Below are positions 45,443-58,532 of a DNA stretch of 64,000 bases, one piece after another. Position 1 is the first letter of the stretch, and every line of letters starts with the position of its first letter. Both the position numbers and the translations under genes were made by a program. Location of the stretch: NCBI RefSeq assembly GCF_051401765.1, contig NC_135069.1, forward strand, positions 11,200,501 through 11,264,500, given 5' to 3'. The DNA comes from Calliopsis andreniformis. Lineage: Eukaryota > Arthropoda > Insecta > Hymenoptera > Andrenidae. The notes under the pieces were generated by a model. That model saw only the letters and a list, made by a program, of their open reading frames with translations. It was not told where the DNA came from and did not search any database.

Positions 45443-47374
45443 TTAAATCATGTAAACCATTAAACCCATATTTGGGGCTACTGTGTGTTGCCCGCAAAAA
45501 ATCACCGAGTTGATCAAAAAACTGATCGTCCAATCTACCTATAAAATTGTTCTACCAGCTAAAGCCTCAGTGCCTGATAAGACGCGCAATTATTGCTAAC
45601 GCGAGAATTAAAAAAAATTGCAATTTGAAGCTAACGCAATTCCCATAACCGCCACTGTAGTCTATCTTCGCATTTATTTGGGCAAGTGATTTAAAGTACG
45701 GCAGGAAACGCGGGCAGGGTGTTGAGCATGTACAAAATTGGTGAGATATCCAGCGGGTAGGAGCCGAGACTGGCGGCGCGGCGGTGGCGGCAGTGGCGAC
45801 GGACCCACATCCATCAAGGTGGCCCACAAGCGGACCATTATTGCGGGCTTTCTGCCGTAATTGAATTTAAGCACGAGCGAAGATATTATTTAACTAATTA
45901 GACACAAAGGGCGCGTTCACGGCGGGCCAATCGCGATTGCCCATCGGGCGTAAATACGAGCTCTGGTGGGAGGCTGAGTGGCAACGACAGAGAGGAAGAG
46001 AGAACAGCCATAGGTTGGGAGACTAGCAGCGGGGGGCAGAAGTCGTTTGTTTTAAAACAGCCGGTCGTTGACGCACCGCTGGACGGTGATTCGTTATTCC
46101 GACGTTGGCTACCCACCGCGGGAAAAACGATCATACTTGTCTCTCTTTCGCCCGTTTTCTCGTTCTGTTTGACTCCGCTCGACCAGACTGGAAAGAAAGA
46201 AAGTATGGATCTAGCACTAGATCTCTACTAGATATTATACTTCTGAAAGTGTAGGGACTGAGGTGCATCTTACAACTCTACTTGTCGTAAAGAAAAGATT
46301 TAGGTATCAACAAAATTTTTACTTAAATTCAATTTTTTATAGCTTGTCTATGCTTTTTTTAATTATATTTTCTGTTTTGATCGATATGTATAATTATTTT
46401 ATTGAGTGGAAGACAGAGTTCTGAAATGTTGATAAATCTTGATTTTCTTAAATGGGTACACTGATTTCAAATCAAAGGAAGATATTATACTTTTAGGACT
46501 AATGTAGCTTTAACCGTAAATGAAAGTAAAAAGAGCTCTTGCAAGTTAGAAAGAAATTGTAACTTTTTAAAGTAGAGGAAGCGAAATTGGAAACAAACAA
46601 TTCTTTTTAATGAGAAAGAAAATTTATAAGTATGTACATGCATATTATATGAAAATGTAGACGTCCGACTGTTATTTGCATACTTTTAATTATCGACTAA
46701 TTTTCATATCCTAGTAAAATTTTTAATTTTATTAAAAGTTACTATAATATCTAAATTCATAAAATAGTGAATTTTGTTGTATAGCCAAATTGTAATTAAC
46801 ATTTAAACGTTATGTATATAATTTTATTATATTTTACTGTTAAAAGTAAGTAGGTACAACATAAAGAAGCATTAAGACATTTTAAATGTTTTATTGGTAA
46901 ATCATGCAATTCTGATTACTTCAAAATTTTAATATCAACTTCTCTATAGTTCCTAAATAATTTCACGCTAAAAGAATTAAAGAACACCAAGAGTATCTCC
47001 GACTCTTAGACTCCTTTTGAATAACCATATGTAAACTAAGTTTCCAAATTTACAAAATTTACAAATTTTCTTAAAAAGTGTAGAAAACACGAATTCACTC
47101 TTTTGTAAAAACTCAAAACCGTAAAATAAGACTTAAATGGAAAATATATAAATAAGAAATCAATTATTACGTAACATCTATATCATTATACCCACAAATA
47201 CATTTTCCTAAAAGCATAGAAAAATAAATAAGAATTTCGTTTAAAAGTTGAACACTCGGTTAGGCTCACGCAGTAAAAGCAAAAGTAAGTTAAAGGAATG
47301 GACAACAACGAGTTATAATAGATGCTTTAAAAGATAGTAGAAACGATCTATCAGTTGGTTCTTGTTGTTCGCAG

Positions 47375-47572
47375 GTATTATGAAACCGGCAGTTTCAAGG
47401 CTGGAGTTATAGGCGGTTCCAAACCGAAAGTAGCCACACCGCCAGTCGTCGAGGCGATTGCAAATTATAAGAGGGACAATCCAACAATGTTTGCTTGGGA
47501 GATTAGAGACAGACTGCTTGCCGAAGGTATTTGCTCTCAGGACAACGTGCCATCCGTCTCCTCGATTAATCG
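47375..47572 (+). CDS. sv: Paired-box exon B, C-terminal half of the Pax2/5/8 paired domain
   Basis: The 198-bp exon runs from a pyrimidine-rich acceptor (ttgttgttcgcag) to a GTAAGT donor at 47573. Its first base completes the split Arg codon (AG|G) of exon A. It encodes 65 full codons: [20 protein letters not shown], then [20 protein letters not shown], then [20 protein letters not shown] and VSSIN, with a split Arg codon (CG|n) at the end. This is the linker and the C-terminal helix-turn-helix (RED subdomain). The residues [19 protein letters not shown] and [15 protein letters not shown] match my memory of Drosophila shaven much better than Pax6 (eyeless) or Pax3/7, which places the gene in Pax2/5/8. 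Only the last few residues of the roughly 128-residue paired domain are missing; they must come from an exon beyond the window or one I did not find. Together the two exons leave no frameshift or stop, so the gene appears intact here. Confidence 0.97.
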
Positions 47573-48833
47573 GTAAGTTTCTTAGCTATTTATTACCTAT
47601 GTAAAAGCCAGAATGTCTGAAAAGAGACCAGTCATAAGAAAACAAACTAATTTGCCAAAATATAGTCAATGGGTAGAGATCTTTTCACTGATTTTAGAAT
47701 CTAAACACAGTGATTAAAAACAGAAACTTGATTACGATTATCGACCCTAGTTTAGAGATGTTGAAACAAAGATAAGAGAAATGGAAAAGAATTGTAAGGA
47801 TGGTAAGATTTGATCTTAAAGAAAATAGTGTGACCAGGGCTATTTAACTAATTGAAAGCAATGACCGATACAACTCAATAATGAATCATCCATCACTCTG
47901 ATAAATCGTCACTTATCCTGCGCGTGTCAATCGACGAGAACGTAACAGTTTCGAAATATATCATCCAAAACGCCTGAACGAATTAAGGGCTCGAGGCATA
48001 TGCTTCGACCAGCGGCCAATGGGACCGATTAGTTATCTAGCGTCGAACTCGAGTCAAAGGAGGCCCGATCGCACCCTCGAGTGTGCATCGAGATAAGTGA
48101 ACATCCACTCCGTTACCCCGATCCCATTGACCTTTCGCAGGTTCCTTCGGGAATGGGCCGATTAATTCAAGTGTTTTTACGTCGCCCAGTAGTCGGGGCA
48201 AGCGGAGAGAGACAGCGTGGCTAGAACACGAGTATTCCACGACAGAAGGGATGCCCTATGTAACAGGGAGTGAGCTCCCATGAGACAGCATTACAGCGTA
48301 TCAGCACCGCACAAACTGAACGAGTGCATCCCCTTTCCGAGCAATAGAGAAAAGCCCAGGGCAGGAGTGAAAGAGAGACGGAAGGAGATGGAAAAGAGAA
48401 AGGGACCACCAGGGTACCATTGATCGGTACACATATGTCCCGAGATTTAATCAGTCACTACTTAAGACCTTATCTCCCGCTTTATCCGACGCTCCCTGTA
48501 CGCACCTACTTCATAGTTGCTCCCTCTGTCTATCTCGCTCCCTACAGGCCGCAGCTCTGATAATGTAATCGAGCGTAATGCGGATCGAATTGCCTGCAAG
48601 TGAAATCTACTAACGAGATTTCCGACGACCACGGGCGTTAATGGAAACACACGCAAATTAGTTACTCTGCACGTTAGACGGAAGTGTCCTACGCAATGAC
48701 TCAAATCTTCAGGTAGAATCTTGATCGCTTAATAATAGACGTTTCTTGATGTCATTTTAGGTGTGTCGTTCTCTCTCGCCGTTTGGGAAATGTTATTGCA
48801 TCTTTTGGTTGTATCATACGTTTGTGGCTTTAA

Positions 48834-49331
48834 AGTGAAATGTTCTATGTCACATTTTCAGAAAATTCGAGTTAGGACTTTCATTGAGATCTAGAATATA
48901 GAATTTGTATTTTCAGGCAGAAGAAAAGGTATTAAAACAATTTTTTCATTTAAAAATCTGTGTGTGTAATCAGGTGGCAAGATCTGATATGTAATCATTT
49001 TCTAACTTTTCAGTACATATAGCGAGTTTAATGTTAGGTGAATCAATAGGCAAACCTCTATGTCCTGAATTGCCTCCCTGTTTTTCTTACATTACATTTT
49101 TCATTAATTTTTCCATCTGACAATCTTTTATAAATTGATAAATTTCATCTATAAAAATATAAATATTACGTATCTCGATTTTGAGGAAAAGTGACATATC
49201 TGGTTTTGCTACCTGATTACAGAAATAAGGGTTCAAAAAGACATAGGCTTATGAGACAGTATTGAAGTTAAAATATTTAAACGTCAATCTCTCGAAAACA
49301 AAAACATGTAACGTAGGTAACTGTGTTTTAT
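48834..49331. mobile_element. MITE of the TA-flanked AAGGCAAAATGAC family, interrupted copy
   Basis: This copy runs in the opposite direction to the one at 58300-58532 and in the same direction as the one at 63327. Shared blocks include atgtcaCATTTTcag, attgagatctagaatataga, and, beyond the interruption, ggttcaaaaagacata and attgaagttaaaatattt. A second, unrelated MITE at 48969-49217 splits it. The outer ends are degraded compared with the 58300 copy. There is no coding capacity, and it lies in the Pax intron downstream of exon B. Confidence 0.75.
48969..49217. mobile_element. Nested MITE (249 bp) with 23-bp inverted ends and TA flanks
   Basis: The left end is ATCAGGTGGCAAGATCTGAT(ATG). The right end, reversed, is ATCAGGTAGCAAAACCAGAT(ATG). 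They match at 19 of 23 positions. Both sides are flanked by TA (48967-48968 and 49218-49219), the target used by Tc1/mariner-type elements. The flanking host sequence lines up with uninterrupted copies of the surrounding MITE at 58300 and 63327, which directly supports an insertion event. No transposase is encoded. I saw no second copy of this element in the window. Confidence 0.78.
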
Positions 49332-50796
49332 AACTACAGATATTTCTATTATGTTTTTGGCAAGTTTATTATTAACTATAAGCTGCTTTTTAACTTTTAT
49401 TTATTTCTCAGAATTTCAACAAAGGTCTCAACAAATTATCTGTAGTCATCCGATTGTTAACTTGTTACAGATGTCAAACAAAGATTGTTCACTGTCTTAG
49501 TACTTGCGAATTGCGTTGAGTAGAGCTTGTAATTGAAAATTTTCATGCCCTTTATGGTATAGAATCAGTCTATGGTTCCTTTTAACTGAGATATTAATTT
49601 TAATTAATTTTGAGGGGGCCAATTAACAGCACAAAGCATAACAAAATGATGAGTGTATGAAAATATAAAAGGGGATTTTTTCAAGTTGCCTTTTGATGTA
49701 TAGAGTAACAAGTTATACCTACACGTGAAAATCGTTAAACTGTTAAAATAAATAAAAACGTGAGAGTTGAAAGGATTCTTTTATAAAATCATTATGCTAT
49801 TTATCTACTTGGAAATAATTATTGAATTAATAAACGACTAAACTTCATTCTGTTTCTAACAATTTACAAAGACTAAAAACCATCACGAAATATTACTGTA
49901 TTAAAAGCATCATGCGTTAATTTTTCATGTATTCTTTAACATATGAATTTGACCTAAAACTATTTTCATTACTACTATAAATTCTCTTCTAAAAAGTACT
50001 TAATTTCGTAATTTCTATTTTTTACTCGCATCTCACAATTCTTGATATATTAGAGTAAATAGCTTACTCACCTTCAATTATGGAGTAGTCTGTACTATTT
50101 TTAACTACTGTATAAACGTGTAAGATTCTACTAAAATCGATTACTGACATTTCACTGTGAAATATAGACAATTTTTTCCTATAACTAAGTGAATTAACAT
50201 TTACCAATTTCTTAATTAATTGAAATCTACAAGTACAGTAAAATACTAATTTTGAAAAAGAATCTTATAGCAGTCTCTGATGATCACGACCATTAAAAAA
50301 TGATTTCAATATTTCTCCCTTCCTTTGATAAGGACGGCAACGATAACGCCGGTGGTGTCGCCATATTCATGGCAGCGTGAAACGTGGGCGTATGTAGATA
50401 TAGGAATTGCTTTCTAGCAGAGGTTTTCGATGTGTCTAGGATTGCAGTGAAGGGTGCGGCGGTGGCTTGTTGCTCGACTAACTCCTTCGCCTTCTCTCGC
50501 CGCTCTCTCTTCCTCTCTGTCAGCCTTCTCTCAGTCTCTCCATCCACGTTCTCCTTTGCCTCCTTATCCGTATACCCCGACCCAAGGCCCAGATGGCGGG
50601 TATTGATCTGAATCCAGAGAACAGATCGCCTGGAAAAACTTACCCCGCGGATACTTACCTACCTACCTTACTATCTACATGTATCTATCCAACCTACCTT
50701 CACCCACTCACGTACACCGAACCCGCAACCTTCCGCTCTATCTGCGCGTAGGTAAATGTATTTCCACTTGCCAAGTAATAGATAGAAATGCGTGAT

Positions 50797-51580
50797 GCTC
50801 CTAGGAAGCATTACCTACATGAAAAACGTATCTGCGCCTTAAGTGACGTTGATTGGTTTACTGGTAGAATTGACTGGTTTACTGAATTATTCATCAATGT
50901 CTGCAGCAATAATAGATTTATAGCTGAGCTTCAAGTAGACAGAAGAACCTAACATCCTTGAGGTAATGGTATCTGCAATTAAATAGTTTACTGAATTGGG
51001 TATTAATACTTAGAGAAATAATTGGTTCATAGCTGATATGAACAACTTCGAATAGGGAGAAGTACCTACGATCCTAGAAATAAAGATATTGAAAAATCAA
51101 TTCCAATATTTTTATGTTTATAGATTGCTAGCAGATAGCTAGTAAAAAAGAGTCAGGCTTTCAACAGAATTGGATAATACTGATCAATTTGTAATAAGAC
51201 GAAAAGGGAATGCAAAAGGACAACATGCTACCAGTGCGAATCTGTGAGGCTCCTAAGAAGCGTGTTTGCCTCTTAAGTGATATTAATTAGTTTGGTAAAA
51301 GAGTTGACTAGTTTACTGAGTTGTTCGTTAATATCTACAGAAACGATAGGTTCATCACTGACACTGACGAAACTTTGAGAAGAAATCAACAGCTTTCAAT
51401 ATGCCGGAGAATCCCAAAAACAAAGACTCTAGTGTAAAACCAATTTCAATACTGTTCTGTTCATAGATTGCTAGTATATGATTACACTAAAAAGAGTCAA
51501 GCTTTCAACAGACTTCGGCAATTGATCGATTCCTAATAAGATAAAAATGAAAGGTAAAAGAACGATGAGCTATCAGGCGA
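50797..51580 (+). repeat. Diverged tandem duplication with a 452-bp period
   Basis: The segment starting GCTCCTAGGAAGC (50797) recurs as GCTCCTAAGAAGC (51249). Matching blocks follow in order: cttaagtgacgttgattggt and cttaagtgatattaattagt; attgactggtttactgaatt and gttgactagtttactgagtt; atagattgctag; aaaaagagtcaggctttcaa and aaaaagagtcaagctttcaa. Within the first unit, a further inner duplication of about 110 bases is visible (agtttactgaattgggt, ttcatagctgatatgaa). No open frame spans the units. It lies in the downstream Pax intron. Confidence 0.85.
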
Positions 51581-52128
51581 GAGAACACTGTGGTAATAGG
51601 AACCGAGTACATTGGTAGACAGGCTACGTCCAAGCCGAGATTTCTCCTATTACGAGCGTTCCTTGGTTTTTCTCGCTTCGAGCCAGCTTTCGTACAGAGA
51701 AATAATGATACGGCTAATATAATGTATTGTCCTGTTTTGCTGGGGCACTTTGAAATGGGACCGTCTAGAAAGACGAAACAGAAGCTAAGGGAGAGGAAGC
51801 GTAGTGGAAGTACTCGCGTAGTAAAAAAGCAGATGAGAGGAGCAAAATAATGGAGTAGTTTCACGAAAAATAACAGTTATATATATATACTGAACATGAA
51901 GCAAAATCTTAGGAAGTGGAAAACCGAGCGAAAAATGATACTAAGATTGGACGCTAACTGTTCATCGCTTCTTTCTAGTTTAATAAATTGGCGACGACGT
52001 GATTTTCCCTCGACTTCATCCTTTTAAACATTCTTTGGTCAGTTTGAGATACATCAATCACCCCAGATAATTCAAACAGTTTTAAACTTACACATTTTTC
52101 TGTTTTTCATGATTTATATACTATAGAC

Positions 52129-52150
52129 CAAAAGTTTGGGATTATTTGCA
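52129..52150 (+). repeat. Possible Tc1-like element end
   Basis: The sequence ctatagaccaaaagtttggg resembles the (g/a)ccaaaagtttgg motif found at the ends of some Tc1-like transposons. No inverse partner was seen within the window, so this would be a solo remnant at best. Confidence 0.25.
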
Positions 52151-55100
52151 AAACCTCATTAAATTAAAAAAAGACTATATAATCAAAGATTTTTTACTTA
52201 GTTTTCATACTTTTAGTAATAATTAGTAAGCTGTTCATTTTAATATAATACAATAAATTAGTACAATAGTTTAGGTAGATACCATAAAAATTACTTAATT
52301 CAGTGCAAAGAAGAAATATTATGAAACATACATTACCTAAAATTGATTAAAAAAGAATTAAGAATGGTAGGGAAAGTATTAAACGATACGCTACACAAGA
52401 AAATAAAAGTAAAATATTTTTTATTTGTGACAGTATTTTTGTGGAGGATTGTAGGGGTTTCGCCCTGTTCAAAGGTACACGAAACTTCACAGTTCAAATT
52501 TCACATCTTTTTTAAATGTCATTCCGCTACAATATTATTTTTAAAAAATACATGAAACAAGTTTTATCAACAAACACGATATTATGGATAAACCCAAAGC
52601 TCTAATCCTTGAACTTAACCAACAGATAAGATGAATACTAAAACAAATGTGATTATCTATTTATTTAATTCGGCTTGAAAAGAAAAAGAATGAGGAAAAC
52701 AGAAACTAAAAAAACCAAAAATGTGAAAAATAAGAAAAGAAAAATTGCAGATGGTACCACGACGGATTTGGGGAGGAAATATTGATAGGCTCGGCTTCGG
52801 CTGCGGAGTCACGCTCGAGTAGCCGACTCTCAGTTGAGGTCTATCTTACACATATACAAACTCAGTCGAGACTCCACTCTACTCCCTGCTTCCAGTTTCT
52901 CCTTCTCTGTCCCTTTTTCTCCGAATCTCCTCGTTCTTCTTCCTTGGTCGGAGAAGTCTCAGGGGCAGATCGATAAGGAGCAAGGTTTGCCCGAGGGCTT
53001 TACGCCGAGTTCACAACCTCCTTCCCGTTTCCTCAACAGAACTCCCGACGTTACGCTCTCGCGTGTGCCTTGCGTTCGCCCTTTCTTGTGGTTTTGATGA
53101 AGTCGATATTGGGGTTAAGGAAAGATGACTTCTCCTCGTTCCGGTCGTGTATCTTGCTCCCACGAAGCTACAAGGCTTATTTTTGCTTTCCTTTAAAGTT
53201 ATCCTGTCTTGCCTTTTGTAGAATCCACGCCTATCTACTGTGTAGTGAAAACTGGAGCAGAGTTTTAGTCACCTAAATTATAACTGATTAGGTACTGATG
53301 TCTCCATTATCCATGATCGTTTGATTCCAACACGATTCATCAATTCACCCCCGTAACTTTAATTCGACGCAATGATCAGCAAAGCAACAACAGTTGGTAG
53401 GAAATCTGTCGAGTTGAATCTCGATGGAATTGTATCAATCTGTCATCGCTCTCTTCGTCGAACACTAACCCGCCACTCTCCTTTTCCACTATCGTACGGG
53501 TCAATCTCCCGTTGAGAAGCAACGGGATCTGCTTTGCTCTCCATTACTTCCATATCATTTCGCACCCCCGGAACCTCCAAGTGCCTAGAGCAGCGCAGGA
53601 ACAGCCAAGCCATATGGCCGGCTGTTCTCCGCGACGCCGCCAGAGACAAAGATGGCCAATAGGATGGCTGCCACTTTCATGCCACTTTCGGCCTTCCGCC
53701 CGGCGACACAAGTATCTCCCTGTTCATCTTTCGGTTATTAAATTACGTCCCCATAAATAACGCCTGCCTACCAACTGCCTTATTTACCATTCCATCGACT
53801 CCGCGCAAGGAACCCTCCTCTCGTGGTGGTTGACGAATCGGTATTCGTTGCGCGTTTCTCAGGGATGAAGAGGACCACCTTCTGGCCCCCTTTCGTACTG
53901 TTGATATATATTATGGTTGACGACGTACTTCTCTGTACAGGTTACCCCAAGTATACTTTCTCAGTTCTGCTGAAACATGACGCCTGGATGTGTCTGATCA
54001 GCCTCTTCGAACATAGGGTTTAGGAGGAACAGTTTGTTTGCCATCTACGTGGATCGTTTTGTTGAACTAAACAATTGGCAATGAAGAATCTGATAAGTAG
54101 CAAAATACTTTCTTAAGTGTTACCAGATTGATTTTGACTTCCATAGTTTCCATAGCTGACGACAAACTTCCATAGTTACTTTTAGAAACAGAGTGGAACT
54201 CTTTTATTGTTGGTCATAGATTCAAAACACTATTGCAGCTATTTTCGATTGAAGTAGAGTTAAGGACACTGCTGTGGATAGCAATTGTAAATATCTATTC
54301 GTAGTAGATTATCGCTTACTGTATAAAACTAGATCTTAAAACTGGTAGGGATAAGATGTGACTGCTACTTGTGCAAGAATTGTGACTGTTAAGTAGGCAC
54401 TATACTATAAATGTTCAAGACAATTGTGGTAAAAGCTAACATACTTCAAAAAGCATTAAGATTGTAAAAGTCTAAGCTTGTAAAAGTCGTATCGTCAAAC
54501 ATCAATCATTTCGTTTTAGGATACTCTGAAAATACTAGATTTTATTAACGTATACTTTGAAATGTTAATTTCTATTAATTTGGAGAATTCAATAGAAAAT
54601 GTTACCCATCAGGAATTTCGTACAATCCTACAAACGCTTTAATAATGTGTATATTTCATTAAATCTATGACCCAAACAGAAATACCCTCCTCGCATCCAT
54701 GACATTAACTTCAAACTACACTTTTACTAACATCAATCAATATAAATTTATTCAAACAAATACTCTAGAAGCTAGTATATATTCCCATTTTTTATTAATT
54801 CGGTAAAAACAATTGTCTTAAACATCGCTGTCGAAATAAATGTGAAATCAATTTCACATCAACTTCTCATCGAACTTTAGTAAAGTACATACAATGAACA
54901 AACGCGTCAAGACAATGGGGAAGATGAAGTACATCTCTGTCCCGCTGGTGGTTAAAAGTTGCACACGCGGTTGGAAGGAAACAATATGGTGCACTATGCT
55001 GCTGAAGTTTCGTTAAAGCAGCCATATTTGCAGAACGAGCAAGAGACAGCCCCTCCTACCTTATCCGAGAGCACCCTCGGGGTTGGGCGGAGGATCCGGT

Positions 55101-57015
55101 GATGACGCTCCACGTTGGGAGCGGCGACGGTAGCGGCGGCGCGTATCCATAACCATCCTTTGTCTGGATAATGCAATTATTACCGCGTTTCATCATACCC
55201 CCCTTGGCCGAAATTAGCCTCAAATGAAGTTACAATTACGGATCCTCAGTATCCCTGCCACTGAACGGGGAGAAATGATACGAGAGAGGGACTTCAGGGG
55301 TTGAACGTCGATGCTGACGACAGACAGAACGACGAAAACCGCAACAATGACGGGAAAGATAAAGATGAGGACCATCACGCGGGCCGAGATACGCAATCCA
55401 GGTTGCCGTGGAAACGTCAGAGGACAGACGGAATCGCAATGAAACCGGATGGCCGCGTACTCTACCAGTCTATAATACTCGACCCCTTTTGTTCTTCGAC
55501 GAGAACGGGAATACCAAAGTTACTTGGACACCATCAAACTGTCCCATTGGACAATGGAGATTATCCGTTTTTAATCCCAAAGCTTTAGAAGAAACTTTCT
55601 TCTTGGTTATATACTGGCGTAGAAATTCAACATTCGCTCATTCTGATAGTGGTCTAGTTAACTTACAAAAAGCTGTTTGTACCTGTAATGAATTTAGATC
55701 TACTTAAACTAATAGAGACTTGTACAAAGTAAATAGATGTTACTAGAATTTTTCATTTAATGGAAGCTCGAGCACTTCATTATATCAAAATAAAAGAAAA
55801 TGAACTTTAACCTTTTTTAAAATAAGTGGTTCATTTAATAATTTCAAAAAGGTAGTTACCTATTGTTAGTGTCTCTTCTATGGACCATCCCGGACGTCTA
55901 AAGGTTAATGACCGTGTGCAACTTAGTCTATATGAAGGTTCTAGGTTATGCTACCTATAGAGATTGTCCTTTTTGTGATCATTTATTTACAACTCAATAT
56001 TCCGACATTTTATTGATTTTTGTTACGTTTGAAGAGGAATGGAGTTTATGAATAATCATACGTAGATAGATTTGTAAGAGCAAACACGAAAGTGAATCTG
56101 AAGCAAGCGATGGTAAAGAAAATACTATGATGGTCTAATTAAGGAGACCGTTAAGGAAATTCAAAGGTGAGTTAATATCCTGCAGTGAAAGCATTGAATG
56201 GGTTTCATTGCGATGCAGCAACACTAGCATGACTAACAGGAGAACTATTGCAATGCCGATATTACTAACGAGGGAAAGATAGGATTTCTATGCAGTGCAC
56301 GATGACTCGTGGAAACACGCGTTTAATAGCGCGATGACGCCAATGATTGACAGTTAATCAACCATCAAATATTCGAAGATTAATCGGCAATTTGCAATGA
56401 AGTAATCACAGAGAAGTTTAATCGAATATTATTGTACAGCGCATGACTAGCGTAATATACGTAGTAATCGAGCGTAGCACAAAATGGCGACGTCAGCTAG
56501 CGCGGCTCATATGCTGACACTCCGATCGACGCATTTGTTATCTCTTAACAACAGCATGATTTGAAACTGTGAAGACATATATGCTCCATCTAGACTTTTC
56601 ACTTTTAATTAATTCACTTGCAATCACCTTTATCAGTTATTTCATAGATAATGAAACGGCTAATAAGAATTTTAGAAAACTGTCATGCTTAGGAAAACTT
56701 AAATGAGAGCTTAACATTTTATCAGAACTCAGCATTTTTTTTATTTTTGGGGGTGAGGATGGGGATATTTGAAAAAAAAATTGTTTGACCACTAGTATTT
56801 TTCCATGACGTACTAAAAACTTGATAAGATAAAACTTTTTATAACTTCAATCCCCTTTGAGGTATGGTAATTCACACTCCCGCATCTCTCTTCCCTCTTA
56901 GCCAAATTTTTTGAAACTTTAATAGCATCAATGCCTCATATTATATAGAAGCCGCTATAAAAAATTTCATAAAATTCCGATAAGCTAGTCCACAGATATA
57001 AAGTAAAATAGACGT

Positions 57016-57038
57016 CAACACACACACACACACACACA
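57016..57038. repeat. CA dinucleotide microsatellite
   Basis: About ten to eleven uninterrupted CA units lie in the downstream Pax intron, a likely length polymorphism. Confidence 0.95.
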
Positions 57039-58299
57039 TATCTATGCATATAGAAGTTACTTCTCGGTTTGTGGTATTTTTAGACTCAGGAGAACTCAAA
57101 ACATCGAGAAATTAAAAAAAACTAGTAGGATTAAAATTTGACCCTTAGCAATAATAATATATTTATTTATGGGATAGATGACCCATTAGTAAAAGGACAA
57201 ATACAGATGTATATAATATTATACTATAACAGTCAAAAGAGTAAAAATAATGACAACCTTACAAATAGTTTAAAATTTAAAAACTAATTACATTAAGTCT
57301 TTGGGTACACAATAAAATTTACAGTCTCGAATTACTGTAATCCTAAAATTACAAAGCAGATTACAAGAGCAAATGCTCGGTTAATTTAAGGTTTAAGTGA
57401 TTCTATGGGGGAGAATTTTAGTAAGATCAGGATTACTAAGTGCATCCAAATGTTAGAGCTTCAAGATGTATAATAGGTTGTAGATAGACTATATCCTTTG
57501 ACTTCGATGTAGGGGGGTGAAAGGTGTCAATCGAGGCGGCATATTATAAATCATGTGTTGCATTGTGCTTGGAGGATCCTCGTGACTGTTGATTCGTCGG
57601 CGGCATTGTTGGAAGAACACCTTTTGTTGCTCGTACGCCAGGCATCGCAAACAAACACACAAACATGGCTTCAGTCGCTACACGTGAACACATACACTCA
57701 AGGCTCCGTTACAGTGGTTGTACGATGTCACAGTTAATATAGTTGTGTGTACGGAGCAGACAGCTGCTGTTTGACAATGCGAACTACGTCCCCAAATATA
57801 ATAATATACTCGTCCCTGGTACGAGAGGGGACACTTCATCAAAATGATGCGGTGCGGTCCTGCAGTATCACACCAGCACGATGCTCTGCTTTGATTCAAT
57901 CTACCAATAGCTTTCTATGCTTTGTATGCATTCAGCAACTTCCAGGCTGAAGGAAAGTCTTATGGCTTCGATGATAGCAATGAACAGCTAATGAAACTGA
58001 TACCTTAATTCATTTTAATTTAATCTGGGACCTAGTAGAGTAAATAATATTTATTTCACAAAGTTGAAAGATGGATTCATCCCTGATGAATTGAATCGGT
58101 GAGCTGAAGAACAGTACAATTCCATAATTAACTATTGTTAAATAATAATGTGGCTGAATCTCAAAACTATATCCTGGACCCTAGAACCAAAATGTATTAA
58201 ATCATACGGAAAAGAAGTGCCTTAATACATTCTGGTTCTAGGATCCACATATGCAAAATGTACAGAACTACAGATTGGGATAAAATATATGAGGTCATA

Positions 58300-58532
58300 G
58301 GACAAAATGGCCTAAGTCACAGGTTTTGTTTTCTAGATATTGGTGTTTAAAATGTTCAACTTCAATATTACCTTATGAACTTATGTTTTCTTGAAACCTT
58401 GTTCCTTATTTTTAAGTAAAAATGTTGTTTTACTGATCTTTCTTTTTTCTTCAAATATATATTCTATATTCTAGATCTCAATTAAGACCCTAATTTGAAC
58501 TTCTTCAAAATATGACATGGGTCATTTTGCCT
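58300..58532. mobile_element. MITE of the TA-flanked family, compact copy (233 bp)
   Basis: TA dinucleotides flank both ends (58298-58299 and 58533-58534). The left end is GGACAAAATGGCCTAAGTCA. The right end, reversed, is AGGCAAAATGACCCATGTCA, so the ends are inverted repeats of about 20 bases with a few mismatches. The interior matches the copies at 48834 and 63327 (for example the block around attctagatctcaattaaga). It encodes no protein. The TA flanks suggest a mariner/Tc1-type transposase moved it. Confidence 0.8.

Noticed and set aside
55301..55707. Two overlapping + strand frames of 95 and 99 codons, one acidic at its start
   Set aside because: They overlap each other in different frames, have no recognisable domain and no matching splice phase to the Pax exons.
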